From Ephemerocybe angulata (taxonomy: Eukaryota > Basidiomycota > Agaricomycetes > Agaricales > Psathyrellaceae): a stretch of DNA of 64,000 nt. The notes under the pieces are model-generated. The model saw nothing but the letters and a program-made list of their open reading frames with translations. It made no database searches and was not told where the DNA came from. This document shows, piece by piece, positions 33,339 through 45,037 of the stretch; the first letter of the stretch is position 1; each line of letters opens with the position of its first letter. The stretch lies in contig JAACJK010000112.1 in the NCBI GenBank assembly GCA_013368325.1, positions 372,001 through 436,000 of the forward strand, in the 5' to 3' direction. A program made the translations under genes and the position numbers.

Positions 33339-34489
33339 ATACCGTGGACGTCGAGTAGAGAAGAGAATGGACTGACATAATTCAACCCGGAACCAAAATA
33401 TGCGCGGAGCAAAGCTGACGCACTCCGTACGGCGCGGGGAAAGCTAACGGCCTTTGATCAAAATACTGACAAAGCCACTCGATTACAAATCGTGGTCGGC
33501 CGACTTGACCCGACTGTATTTTAGCGCCCTGCCACCTGCTCTCACCAACGTTCCTCTCTGCTTCCACTATTCGCCTCTCGGAGTCGCGGTGCAGAGTTCT
33601 CCAGTGACTGCAGGTGTTCTCGATTCCTATCCCTATCTATGTCCCACCTGGGAATCTCGGAAATCGCAAACACATGCACCCGGATTGTTAAAAACAACAT
33701 GAACTGTGGAGGCTGGGAGCTTCTCAACCACACTGGCAGCGTAAACCTGACCAGGACGCCATCTGCTATTGGCTCCAATGTTCTATTCCCTCCGGCAGGC
33801 GCAGATGAGTCCTCGCGCAGGCCTTATCACTGCGGTTCCCCCCACAATTGGCTTCCTCTGGTTGCAGAACGTGGTGGCGAATGTCGACACCTTGTGATGG
33901 ATCGACATGGCTATCAGAACGAATGTGCTATCTTGTGGCTACCTTATCTTGCTGAATGGCTGACTGCTCAGTGCTCTTGTTACGGTTGACTGTTGGATAC
34001 TGTGCCAACAACCAACTTGTCAATCTCTCGAATGGTGGCGTTCCATGTAGAGGAAATGCTACTGTGAGTTGCAGCAGTTTCTCATCCGAGATGCACAGCT
34101 AACTGAGACCAGTATGTGTACCTGGAAACCAGACGCATTTTGTCTGGTATGGAACGTGTCTCTCTGCCATTTGGGACACAATTGCAGTTACCCATATACA
34201 CCGACAGGAACGTTCATTCCGCCACGGATACCCGTGCCACCGTTTCGCAGCCCCCCCAGGCAGACCTCACCACAGCTCACTACTCGGTTGAATACACCCT
34301 TTCCGTCCACTACATATGGAGGCCGTATCCTAACAGCGTGATAGAAGTCCTTCGCGACCATGCGTTGCTAATTATCAGATACCGTTATCCCTTGCGCCCT
34401 TGTGCTCTGTGTGCCTTCCTTTGCCACCTTGACCGACCACGTTACCCAAGATATCGAAGACATCCAATTCGGGTTGGATACCGATGCGC
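33339..34489. other. Intergenic region, no supported gene
   Basis: Short plus and minus ORFs only, no recognisable motif. It contains the promoters of the divergent kinase and nuclease genes. Confidence 0.5.
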
Positions 34490-34496
34490 TATAAAG
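34490..34496 (+). promoter_or_regulatory. TATA box (TATAAAG) of the secreted DUF1524-type nuclease gene
   Basis: TATAAAG lies 79-85 bp before the ATG at 34575, with a pyrimidine-rich leader (about 34530-34574) between them. Confidence 0.65.
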
Positions 34497-34574
34497 TCGG
34501 GTTGTCCAAGTGACATCCAAGCAGCGTCCATCCAGGTTGCTTTCTTCCCAGTCTCCGCCCCCTTCCTTTTCAAC

Positions 34575-36171
34575 ATGAAGTCCATCTCCCTCTCCTTCGT
34601 CCTCCTCTCCGTTCTTGGCCTTGCCCTCGCTGCCCCAGTCGCTGAACCGGAGGCTGACGCTGGTCTTGAGACCGGTGTCTTCAGTCGGGCACTCCCCACG
34701 CCTATCTCCGCTGCCACTGCGCGGACTTACCTTTCTCAGCGTGCGTCCCCCATGTGCCACCCATGTGTAGTACTGATCCATGTCCCGCTCACTCAGTCAC
34801 TGTCGAGGCGGAGTCCAACTCTCCCGCGTACGATCGTGACTTGTTCGTCCACTGGATCACCAGTCTGTATCCCACCTTCTCGAAGCCAGCGGCAACTTTC
34901 TAATCCTGGCCCCTGTCCTACTAATTAGTCTCCGGGTCATGCAACACCAGAGAAAGTTAGTACAAACTCCCTTTTTGTTTCCCGTTCCTCGATCGGAACG
35001 TGGGTGAGGGACATGAAATCGGTCGTTCGACTAGTCCGTTCATTCATGCCACCCTAAACGCACCCTTCGTTCTTTGTCTCTCACTATTTAAGCTTAACGG
35101 CCTGATCACTGACATGCTTCATCCATGATTCACCTTTCGCCCTAATCTTGCCCAAATCCATCGTCTCCGTCCATTCCGCCCGTCAACCGACTCCACACTC
35201 GATCTATCTCACCAGCGGTCTTGAAGCGGGATGGAACGAACGTTGTAACGGATACCAGCTGCGCGGCCACCTCTGGCAATTGGGTCTCGCCCTACGATAA
35301 TGTAGCGACGACTCTCGCAAGCGATCTCGATATTGTAAGTTCCCAAAACCCTATTTTTCCGTCTACCGCAGCGCTCATGGACACTCTTAGGATCATTTGG
35401 TCCCATTGAAGGAGGTGAGAGATCTACTTAATCCAGGCACGCCACTTGCCTGGGCGCTATGGAGCTATTTCAGGATAGTTGTACTCACGAGTCTCTTCAA
35501 TAGGCCTGGGTCTCAGGAGCCCGAACCTGGACCAACGCCCAGCGTCAAGCATTCGCGAACGACTTGACCCGCCCACAACTTATCGCAGTCACCGACAAGT
35601 AAGTCTTATCATCCTTCTCCATTACCACTCTTCCCTCCCCCACTTCATAACCACTTGTCCACGCCCGGGCATTCTACGTCTCCTTCTTCTATCTTCATCT
35701 TCCTTTCTTCCCACTCCATGATCTTCCCTGCACCCCGTCGCGCCTTTTATCTGTCGGTACCGACACGCCACTTTCAACCATCTGGGTCTCCGGTATATCT
35801 ACAATATATTCTAACTGAAATCCCCCTTTGTCCAGCCTGAACCAAGCAAAGGGTAAGCACGTCCCGAAATCAGCGGTTACTCAGAACCAATTCACTAATC
35901 ATCCAACCACACCCCCGCCTCGTTCACCCTCCGAACCTCCAATCATACAGGAGATCAAGGTAAGCCTCGTGACCTCTCGCCTGCTGTCACCTGAGTGGAG
36001 TCGAGGCGCTTACTTATATCCTCCGCCCTAGATCCCGCCGAGTGGATGCCCCCTCTCGCGAGCTACAGGTGCACCTACGTGCGCGCCTGGGTGCAGGTGA
36101 AGCAATACTACAACCTCACCATCGACTCTGCGGAGAAGACTGCGCTCACCACCTACCTCGCGGCGTGCTGA
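34575..36171 (+). CDS. Secreted DUF1524 / HNH-like nuclease, nine exons
   Basis: The signal peptide MKSISLSFVLLSVLGLALAA opens the protein. Phase-consistent exons: 34575-34740, 34797-34862, 34929-34955 (27 nt), 35216-35334, 35391-35414 (24 nt), 35504-35598, 35836-35852 (17 nt), 35951-35959 (9 nt), 36032-36171. The joined product contains LTVEAESNSPAYDRDLFVHW, ITISGSCNTRETVLKRDG, the HNH-like catalytic block DIDHLVPLKEAWVSGAR, FANDLTRPQLIAVTDNLNQA, KGDQDPAEWMPPLASYRCTY and WVQVKQYYNLTIDS, ending LTTYLAAC. This is the fungal secreted form of the DUF1524/GmrSD C-terminal fold. The His of DHLVP is the expected catalytic base. The 24-nt exon encodes exactly DHLVPLKE, and the 9-nt exon is needed to rebuild GDQD. 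Function: extracellular nucleic-acid degradation, by family. No disabling mutation. Confidence 0.88.
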
Positions 36172-36691
36172 AGTGCCAAGCCCCACGAAGATTAGGCGCC
36201 CAAGGGGCTGGGTCGGGTGACTGGCCCTCCTGTCAACGGAGCGGGCTTGTCAGACACGACAGACACGACAGACACTCTGCCTGGACACCACGACTCGGGT
36301 GTGGCTGGCTCCGGGCGAATCCTGTCCCTGTCTGCGCCGCATCTGGATCCGCTTTATCTCAACGCCGAGTAGATATGTACTATACCCTCGCGTAAAATAC
36401 CCAAATTCCCATATACGCTGAGTTCCCGTGTACACGATAACAACAATCCAAACTTGCCTCATGTCGGATTGCCCTGATTTCGACATTCATTTCCAAAGGT
36501 CGATCCACAAACTGGGGGCCGGGGCTCGCTAACAAGTACATACATATTACATCGCCCGGTGGCGTGTCCGGTTACCGTCATCATGTGTGTATGGATCGTT
36601 TTGCGCAAGTTCAGACCCCAATACTAAACGTCTCGATTTTCCTCCACCCCAATTCAAATACAGCATTTCAAATAACACGAGTTTAGCCTCT
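36172..36691. other. 3' flanks of convergent genes
   Basis: Between the nuclease (+) and the GH5 enzyme (-). It includes a short GACACGACA direct repeat near 36255. No gene seen. Confidence 0.6.
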
Positions 36692-38380
36692 CTAGGCAGA
36701 GACCGCCTGAGAGGCAGCAGGCTTGGGCGCGTTATCCATCAAAACCTTATTCAACCCATCTCTCTTCAAGCAATTGTCAAACCTAAAGCTCCTCGCCACC
36801 TCCTCAATTTCGTCCTCGCTTAGCCCAATAAAATGCTCAGCCCACTCCCGTACCAGATACTCAGACACGAGAATATTCCTTGCGAGCCGCGCGACTCGGT
36901 CCTCCCACTTCCAGACAGGTGCCGGGTACAGATTGCGGTTCTCCTCTGGAATCTCCTGCGCGATATGATCGATGAGAGGCTGGTATACCTCCTTGACGGC
37001 GGTATCATCAGCGCCCCAGGCGTCTACGGCGAGGCGATGTTTCTTGGCGAGGAATTTCTCGAAAAGCTTCATGTACTTGGTTTCAAGGGAGACGTAGGTC
37101 ATGCCTTGGAATCCAATGTCCTTGTACAGCCAGATTGACCAGGACAAGCGATCCTACAACGATGGAACAACAGACATGTCAGGAGGAATGGATCAGGAAG
37201 CGTATATGATAGACAATAAACACACCTGATCATAAAGCTTCAACTGGTCCTCCAAAACCTTATACCTCACAGCATTGATTTCATCTGTCGCCTCACCCTC
37301 GTACTGCCTCCTGGCATACACGGGGCCCCATTCTCCGTTCCAAACGCAGAGACCTCTCGCGTCCATCCATTCTCGCTTCTTCTGGTAGCTCCGCTTCAGC
37401 CTCGCCTGCTGCTCAGCCGTTCCAGTGTACTTCTCGGTAGCCTTTGGGAACCCATACAACGAATAGTCATGGATAGAGTACGCCGTGTTGTCCCAGTTCT
37501 TATGCGAGTCCCCGAAGTGTGAAAAGTCAGACGCGAAGGTGTTTCCGTCGAAGAAAATGATATGGTCGGGGTCCTCTGCGCGGATGACCTTGTGCACCTT
37601 ATTGTAGAACTCTACGAGGCGAGTGTGCTTGGCGTCGGTAGGCTCATTCAGTGGGTTGTAACCTGCAACCCACTTGTTGCCTTTGTAGTGCTTAGCGAGC
37701 TCGGACCAGAGCCAGAGAGAGCGGTCCTGGAAGTCCTTATGGTACCAGACTGTATGGATGAAAAGGAGAGCGGGTAAGTAAGGTGATTGCTTTGGCATGG
37801 GCAAGGCACGAAGCTTACAGTTGGGGATATGGCCTCCATGGTCTGAGTGCCAGTCGGGATTCTGACCACCAGGAGCGGTATGCATGTCAAGGATGGTGTA
37901 GATGCCATGCTTGGCACAAAGATCAATAACTCTGTCGAGGTGCTTGAACCCAGATTCCTTCAGAACGCGGGGGTTAAGGTCATCTTGCAATATCAGTCAG
38001 CCACCATTCCTTCAATGCGTCCCTGTTCGATAACTCACCTTCAAAATGACGGTAATTAAACGCGATACGAATGGCGTTCAACCCAAGACTCTTAAAGAAA
38101 GCTGCATCTTCGTCCTGGAAGAAGTGCTCAAGGAACCGGTCGAAGAACAACTCAGATTTCTCTTGGCCAATCGCCACCGCTAGAGCTTCACGAATCTGGG
38201 ACTCAGTTCCCGGATAGCCAGAGATGAAGTTCTCCATACTGAAGGAGACAGTAAGGACCTAGTAGACGCCGAAAGCCAGAGCACGAACTTCATCCATCCT
38301 CCAAGGCCGGCACCGCGAAGAACGGTCTCGTTGCCTTCCTCGTCTACGATCTTGGTTCCTGAGACTTTGAGAAGCGACAT
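36692..38380 (-). CDS. Glycoside hydrolase family 5, glucanase/glucosylceramidase-like
   Basis: The start MSLLKVSGTKIVDEEGNETV leads to LRGAGLGGWMNMENFISGYP after a short first intron. The fold marks follow in order: FFKSLGLNAIRIAFNYRHFE, IYTILDMHTAPGGQNPDWHS, AGYNPLNEPTDAKH with the acid/base glutamate in NEP, NTAYSIHDYSLYGFPKA, and LCVWNGEWGPVYAR with the nucleophile glutamate. The C-terminal part (WSIWLYKDIGFQGMTYVS and a ~100-residue helical tail ending APKPAASQAVSA) is longer than in secreted exo-beta-1,3-glucanases. No signal peptide is present, so the enzyme is probably intracellular. That fits fungal GH5 enzymes acting on glucosylceramide or steryl glucosides better than a wall glucanase, but the subfamily is inference. 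Divergent from the UCH gene with 379 bp between starts. Confidence 0.88.
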
Positions 38381-38759
38381 GGCAGTAGGTGAGGGCACAT
38401 TTCCCCACACATGAGCACGTCTTTATATCTTTCAGAGCTTTACCTGATTCCCTACAACCGACATTTCCCCGCACTGCCGCCCGTCGTGTAAACTTGCCGC
38501 TGGGCCGCAGGCCCGTAGGCGCCGTGGTGACGTCCGTGTGCCTTTTGCAACCACCAATCGAGTACTGAGCCGACCTGAGCTCTCCTGAAGGGCATACGTT
38601 TCTGCACCCGGCACTTCATGCAGTGAGAGTTGCAGTCAGGAGAACATCGAGAATGAACTTGCTCAATGCAGGCCGGCACGATGGTGGGAGGATGACAAGG
38701 TGCGGAGTTACAAAGCGGTTATCCAGCGCCGCCCTCCACGTTTCTCCGCATAAGCGACA

Positions 38760-40440
38760 ATGGACGATGCACATGGTTCTGGTCAGGAGACAGCAGACCA
38801 AGCGCCCTTGGACCTCATCGGAGGGCCTTTCGCAGTCATAGAATCAGATCCAGGTGCGAACCCGATCGAATGCCATGTCACCCTAGCAAGTTCATATTCA
38901 AATTCATTCGAATAGGCGTCTTTACTTCTCTCGTTAGGAACCTTGGCGTTCGTGGGCTAGAACTCATCGAAGTATACGGGATAGAGCCATGGGCAATGGA
39001 CCATTTGAGCCCATACGGCTTCATCCTCTGCTTTCTCTGGCACAAGGACGCGCATCGTCCTGCAGACTTCGACGATCCAGCTGCCGAAAAGGTTTGGTTC
39101 GCCAACCAACTGAGCGACGATTCCTGTGCGACCCATGCAATTCTTAATGTCCTCCTGAATTGTCCTGGGATTGACATCGGTCCAGAGCTCGAGAACTTTA
39201 AGCGCGAGACTCAGGATATGTCGCCTGTTGTGGGTCGCTTCACAAGGTCATGGGTTAGAAGAAAACTATAGGCTTATTCATCTCACTCGTAGATGAGGGG
39301 CCTTGCTGCCACAAATCTACCCATCCTTCGGGAAACTCACAACGCCTTGGCACGGTATGAGGTCTTTCCATTCAAGTTTGAGCAAGTGCACTGATAATGT
39401 TGATCTGGTCTTGCAGTCCCGCTGATAAACGCGCAGCGTTGAACTCACTTGCCACCGCGACTATGAACGCCAAGAAGGAAAAAGAAAAGCAAAAAGCCGA
39501 AAGCTCCAAACCTCGACCCAGAAAGCGTCTTAAGACAGACGACACTCCTCCTAAGAAGCGAAAAGGCAAGGAAAAAGAAAAGCCCGCGGCCACTGAAGAG
39601 GAAGCAGAAGAAAGCTTCCACTTCATCGCCTACATCCCCGCCCACGGCAAAGTCTGGGAACTCGACGGCTTCAAATCCGGGCCTCTCGAGGTCGGCGAGC
39701 TACCCTCCTCCCCCGATGGTGACACCGATTCCCTAGAATGGCGAAAAGCCTGGATCGACGTCGTGCGGCCAGCGCTACGCATGAAAATGGAACGCTATGG
39801 GGGCTCGGGCGATGATGGGAGCGACATCCGGTTCAACCTCCTCGCTCTCGTCGAGGACAACTACCTCAAAGCGGCCGATCAGTACGAGTTTCTCAAACGG
39901 GAGCGAATCAGTCTCGAAAAGCGAATGCCAGAGGGCTGGCAAGACCAGGTATGCATTTCATCCTTTCGCGCGACGTTTCTGGATTGTCGTTAATGTTCTT
40001 CCAGGTCGATCGATCTCTCCTGGGATCCACCCTTGCCGAGTCACCGTCGTTGCACTCTGCAGCGCCTCTTAGCAAAGACTTTGCAGCCAGACGAATGGAG
40101 CGGGACGTGAAGATCATGCAAATGTCACAGTCTGAGCTACTTGCGGCTTGGGAAGCCTGTGCTCGAGACCTAATGAGTGCATCCATCAACATTGAGGACG
40201 AAGTTGCGAAAGGCAGTTCTGCCAATGTAGGTCTTTTACACGCTTTGGGCATCCTACGGGTGAATCCGTATGTTAATTGTGCTCTCTTTCTAGACGGATC
40301 ATATCAAACGCACATTCGACTATGAACCTTTCCTGAAGGAATTCATCACCAGCTTGCACCGCGATGGCTTTCTAAATCCGCTTCTTGACCTAGACGAAAA
40401 CGGCCGTAAACGAAAGGGTGGCACTGGAAAGAAGGGATGA
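38760..40440 (+). CDS. Ubiquitin C-terminal hydrolase of the BAP1/UCH37 group
   Basis: A cysteine deubiquitinase. The start is MDDAHGSGQETADQ, then FAVIESDPGVFTSLVRNLGV. The oxyanion Gln and catalytic Cys are in FANQLSDDSCATHAILNVLL (Cys about residue 102), the catalytic His in ESFHFIAYIPAHGKVWELDG, with Asp in ELDG. A 60-residue Lys/Arg/Pro-rich stretch before it (KPRPRKRLKTDDTPPKKRKG) is an insertion in the active-site crossover region and looks like a nuclear localisation signal. Then RFNLLALVEDNYLKAADQYE leads to the C-terminal ULD-type helix FDYEPFLKEFITSLHRDGFL and a basic tail. SCATHA and NCPGIDIGPEL are closer to BAP1/Calypso than to proteasomal UCH37 as I know these families. Expected partner: a DEUBAD-domain protein, and one is encoded next door (40945-42487). 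About five exons. Confidence 0.88.
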
Positions 40441-40944
40441 GGCGTACATAGGACAGTGTTTCAGCGTCGCCCGAATTCATCCATCATCACATCGTCGAAG
40501 GTTATTCAATTCAATTCATCTATTACTCACTGACAGGCATATACCATGCTGTGCGCGTTCCGTTTGCTGCCCGTGAACAGGTGATCAAGTGGTCACACAC
40601 CGCCCGTCCTTCACACAACCTAATTCGTGGTTTGCTCTTGGGGTGGACAATCGGGCCTGATGAGTCTATGGAATGATTCACTGATCGACATCCATTGCGC
40701 ACTTGTGCTGCACAGGTTCGTTCCTCAAGGCTCTGCGTCTATTGAAAACACAACAACTGCACCGCAACGATGAGGACATCGCAGAAAAAGCCAATTCAAC
40801 CGTCATCCATAGGATGTACACGTGAGTGATAAGTGCGAGTCGTACAGAGCGCTCATGTGGAAATACCCGGCTCGACAATTGTCGTTGCGAGAACAAGATC
40901 CCAGTCCAATTTTCACTAGCCTGAATAGGTGATATGTAGTAGCA
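40441..40944. other. Shared 3' region of the convergent UCH and ASXH genes
   Basis: About 500 bp with no supported ORF; presumably both 3' UTRs. Confidence 0.6.
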
Positions 40945-42487
40945 TTACCCACGGAACTCTTCATGGTAATAGTTGCCCCGAAGGTAGAACAACGTTCCAT
41001 GATTGTCCCTTCCGCCTCTCCCATTCGTTTGGTCGCCACCGTCGCCCGGAGTTCTCCACCTCCAGACTGAGAAATTCTTCCACGCGTTCCCATTTGGCCT
41101 ATGTGATTTATCAAATCGACCATCGATGTCAAGCAATCCACCCTCCAGTTGTGTTGGACTGGCGACCGTCATGGTTTGGATTGCGTTCGGCAGAGGGGTT
41201 GAGCTTGAAGTACGACCACCAGCGCGAGGCGCAAGTAAACTCTGCGGAAGGACTTTGGTCGCACCCGGTGCGGCAAGAACCGTTAGAGCGTAGCTTGAGG
41301 GGTCAATATCATCGACCTAGAGAAAATAGCGAGAAGGCCGATTGAAGAAACAATGCGCCCACAGAACGGCCAGTCGTACTTGGATCATTCACTGTCGACA
41401 ATGCATGGTAGAGGCTGTGACTTACGATTACATCCTTCTCGATCGTCAAATTAGACATCGTGAAAGAGCGACGGTACGCAAGTACGTCTCCGATACGAAT
41501 GATACCGTGTTCCACCAAGGCCGCGAGCTTGATTTGTGTCGCTCCGCTAAGTATACACAACACGCACAGCGTGACTCGAATCGGTCAGTACCCAGCCTCA
41601 TACTATGATGAAAGTCAAAGCAAAATGATGAAATAACGAAATGGTAGAAGATAAGAGAGATAAGGAGAGTAGACGCACCCAGCGAGCGCTAAATTCCACG
41701 ATGCTGTGCGACCCACGGCATTGGAAGCGTTAGATGAAGCCAGTTCGGGGTGTATAGGGGGGTTATCTTCCAGCCATTGTTCGTCCTTCCACGACACAGC
41801 GACAGCCCCGCTCTCGAGATCACGGTTAAATTGGGCAACCTTTGCTATATGGGTGTCGGAGAGCCAGTTCGAGTAGATATGGTCCTGAAACGTCCGAGCT
41901 GCCGCCAAGAAGTGTGGGTCCGTGAAAAAGGTTGGTACGTCGACCTCGGGCAGTGGATGCGGGGGGCCATCCACGTCCATGTCGTCCGTCTCTTTCTCGT
42001 CAATCTGAGAAGCAGGGTGGTCACGCCCCAGTGTGGGTTTGTAGCCTACAAACGCAGTGGGAGGGAGGAGCTTCTTCAACTCGCCACGCGATTCATCTGA
42101 TAGCATGCCCCATGCACCAGAGTTGAATACATCCTATGAGGGAGGGAAAAACGGGTCAATGTCATCCTGGTACGCATCTCCGGTCACAGCGAGTACAGAG
42201 AAGCAGTTCTCCTCGATACCACCCGCAGATCAACTCGATAGAGGTAATCCGTGATTCGAGATGGTACTCACAGAGATGTCTATAGTTGTAAGAATACTTT
42301 TCGGGTTTTGGAACAAAGAGTTGAGCCATTGCTCTGGGTCCACAGCCTGCGACTTTCGCTTCGCAGTAGCTTTGCTCGTGTCTCTGGATGACTCGCTCGC
42401 AGCACCTGCAGTATTCGAGGTCGGTACCGCAGCCGGGACTGGCCCTTTCGCAGCCTGCCTGGTAGAGCGACGAGGACGATCTGACAT
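40945..42487 (-). CDS. ASX homology (ASXH/DEUBAD) domain protein
   Basis: The start MSDRPRRSTRQAAKG (42487) is basic. The ASXH core is split by an intron at 42271: EQWLNSLFQNPKSILTTIDI joins DVFNSGAWGMLSDESRGELK and then KLLPPTAFVGYKPTLGRDHP. This matches the DEUBAD pattern (N-P-S at the helix start, IS, LL-P). A second part, FTDPHFLAAARTFQDHIYSN and VAVSWKDEQWLEDN, follows. Further exons give LAALVEHGIIRIGDVLAYRR, TIEKDVI and a C-terminal motif WKNFSVWRW with GRGGRDNHGTLFYLRGNYYH. Four exons, ending TAA 40945. In animals ASX/ASXL proteins bind and activate the deubiquitinase BAP1/Calypso to remove ubiquitin from histone H2A. The UCH gene convergent to it is the obvious candidate partner. The C-terminal segment is not assigned to a domain with confidence. 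Confidence 0.82.
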
Positions 42488-43653
42488 GACGTCAACTAGT
42501 AGAAGGATTGCTGTTGAGCGCTTGTTGGGATCCTCGAGGATAATGGGACTGCGCAACAGGTAACTGTACTGCTCCAAGGGGCGAATTGTGATCGCAAGCG
42601 TCGGCCGCCATCCCGCCTACCCCTGACGCTAACAGTCCCAAACAGCGCAAAATAAGGATCCCTTCCTCCAGCCTCAATATTCGGAATTGCGTAGGAAATT
42701 TCCTTGTGACGACAGGCGTACAGGGGCACTCACACGAAGTCATTCTGCTGATGCTGCTCTGCGAAGGAGATCTGCCGTTTGGTTGCCTTCTTGTGGCGCG
42801 CAAATCTCAGGGCAGTCTATATCAAGATCTATTCATAGGAATGGTGTATGTGCTAGATGTCCTTGGAGCTCTGAATTGAGGGAACCAGGATGCAAGTCAG
42901 AAGCGAGGACAGCTAGTGTTCATTCTGCTGCGAATCAGGAGGCAGGGGGTATTGTAAAGACTTTTTGTCGCCTTCTTTGAACAGCAGTGGAATTCCTGAC
43001 AGGACCCTTACTTGTCCACAAATATTCCGAGCGCTGTCCGAAGTGATGTCCTTTCTCCAGGGCAACGTTAGACTCACCAAGGGTACTCGTATCCTGATAA
43101 TCAAACTTAAACGGATCCCGGGGTCAAATCCAATTCAAATATTAATAGTTTTTAGTGGCATCTCGAGGTACGTTGCCGATAGTACATTCCCTCGAGGGCG
43201 GTCATATCCGAGATTATGGTAGCCTCTCCACCGGGTAGGTATGCAGATAGGACAGACGCTCGGAATGTGACATATCCATAGATTCAATTTTCATCTATTA
43301 CTCTGTAGATACTGTTCTGGCTATGTTAGGTTAGGTAAGATACTTCGCTTTTGGTACTAGTACAAGGGGATGTCCATTTCAGAAGTCCAATCTGCGTCGG
43401 AGCGGGAGCGAGTGTGAAGTCCATGCAAGAATAACTGCCAGGATGTCCAAGAAGAAAAGGTAGGCGAGTCAATACAAATGTCAATAAGCATCCCAGACAT
43501 GACAATAAGACCCCAGTAGACAGGTGAAACGGAACAAAAGCATGAGGAGAGAAGCGATTCCAGCAGTAACCGTAAATGTAGTGCGAACCTATACGAGTCG
43601 AGAAGGAAAAGAGAGATGTATATGGATACGAGAGAGCCTAGACAGAAGCCAGC
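42488..43653. other. Intergenic region, no supported gene
   Basis: Short overlapping ORFs in both strands without motifs; upstream region of the ASXH gene and 3' flank of the zinc-finger gene. Confidence 0.5.
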
Positions 43654-44907
43654 TTAACTGTCTTCGACCCATCTCGTGCTGCCAAGCGCCACAGGGCACT
43701 TGTGGTTACCCAGGGTCTTTTTCGTCGAGAAGAACCTAGAGCAGTCGCCACACGAGAACTCGCAGATCTTCCCGTGTTTTGCCACCTCGTGTCGCAGGCG
43801 ATCATGCTGCCGGGAGAAGCGCTCCTGGCAACCTTCCGTGCACTGGAAGGTAACCTTGGGCTTGGGCTTGTGCGCTTCCATGTGTACCTTGAGTGTGTAC
43901 TGGCTAGTGAAGCGCCGGTCACATCCAAGGATAAGGCACGGGAAGCGGCGCTTGTCGGGCTTTGCGTCGCCACTCGACGCCGACGATGGCGACGGGTCTC
44001 GAGATATCGAAGCCCCAAGGTCCCAGCCGTGAGGCGAGGGCGAGGGGGACTGGGAGTATTGGCTTCTCGGCGAGTGACGTGTGGACCACGAAGAGGGCGG
44101 GTGGGCGTCGTTCGAGTAGCAGTGGGTGAACTCAATCACGTTCCCGTAGTCGCGCGACGGTGGAGTCAAAACTGCATGGCGATCAGAATGCGCGTCGATA
44201 ACGATTGGATGGAAAAAGCTTACCCCCATTGTCAGACCGCGGCGAGCTGTTTGTAATGGAGATCGAGGGGGAGAAACCGTAGCCGCCTTCCGAAGACATG
44301 CCAAGGTGTGGTGAGCCAGACGCGGACGACGACGCGTCGTATGAAGACCAGTCGAGAGAGCTAGTGTCGAGGTGGGTGTCTGTTACAGGCCGTCAATACG
44401 TGAAAAAAGCCGTGACGGGCGCGAGCGCCTTACCAGGCAGAGCGTAGTGTTCTTCGTAGGCGGGGCTCGAGAAAGCAGGAGGCGCGCGGATAGAGCCTAA
44501 GTGGCGGAAAGCGTCAGCTCAGAAGCTTTTGGGGGAGGAGGGCTGAGCTTACCAGACTCGTAGTCGTCGAGCTCAGAGAGCATGGCGTTGGTGCGGGTCC
44601 AAGATGGGGGAAGGGAATTGGAAAGGGAGCCTTGCATTTCTACCAATTGAGTTAATTGAGTTTTGTGACATATGAAATTGTGCCAAACACGGGAAGACAT
44701 ACCATCAGGGATCTCAAAGACATCCGAGTAATTGGAGAAGAGGTCGATAAACGATCCTCTCTCGTCACAACTTGTCGCGAAGCCTAAGAAAGGCGGGAAG
44801 GACGACTTGAGACCTGCAAAGCGAGGAGTGATGAGTCAACGGGTCGCGTGTCAGGATGAGTGTTGGCGCTTACTGGAGTGATCAGGGAGTCTTCTGATAG
44901 CTGGCAT
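43654..44907 (-). CDS. C2H2 zinc-finger transcription factor
   Basis: Starts MPAIRRLPDHS (44907) and is spread over six or so small exons separated by ~50-60-nt introns, with SSLDWSSYDASSSASGSPHL and GYGFSPSISITNSSPRSDNG in the Ser/Pro-rich N-terminal half. The C-terminal exon carries three fingers: FPCLILGCDRRFTSQYTLKV followed by HMEAH, FQCTEGCQERFSRQHDRL followed by RHEVAKH, and FSCGDCSRFFSTKKTLGNHK, where the third finger seems to end in HKC and not in a second His. It ends TRWVEDS. The architecture, with acidic/Ser-rich N-terminus and C-terminal fingers, is that of a sequence-specific DNA-binding regulator. No ortholog is recognised. Confidence 0.8.
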
Positions 44908-45030
44908 CGCGTTCAATATTCAAGGTTGACGAGGTCCGGTGTAGGGAGGGTGAGTGTGGGGAGTTGGATTGCTTTTAAGCGCAGGCTATGTCCACCCTTA
45001 TCAAGGGACCAGTTTAAAGGCACGACGAGA

Positions 45031-45037
45031 ATATATA
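45031..45037 (-). promoter_or_regulatory. Possible TATA box (TATATAT) of the zinc-finger gene
   Basis: Lies 124-130 bp upstream of the ATG at 44907 on the minus strand. Spacing is plausible with a longer leader. Confidence 0.4.
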
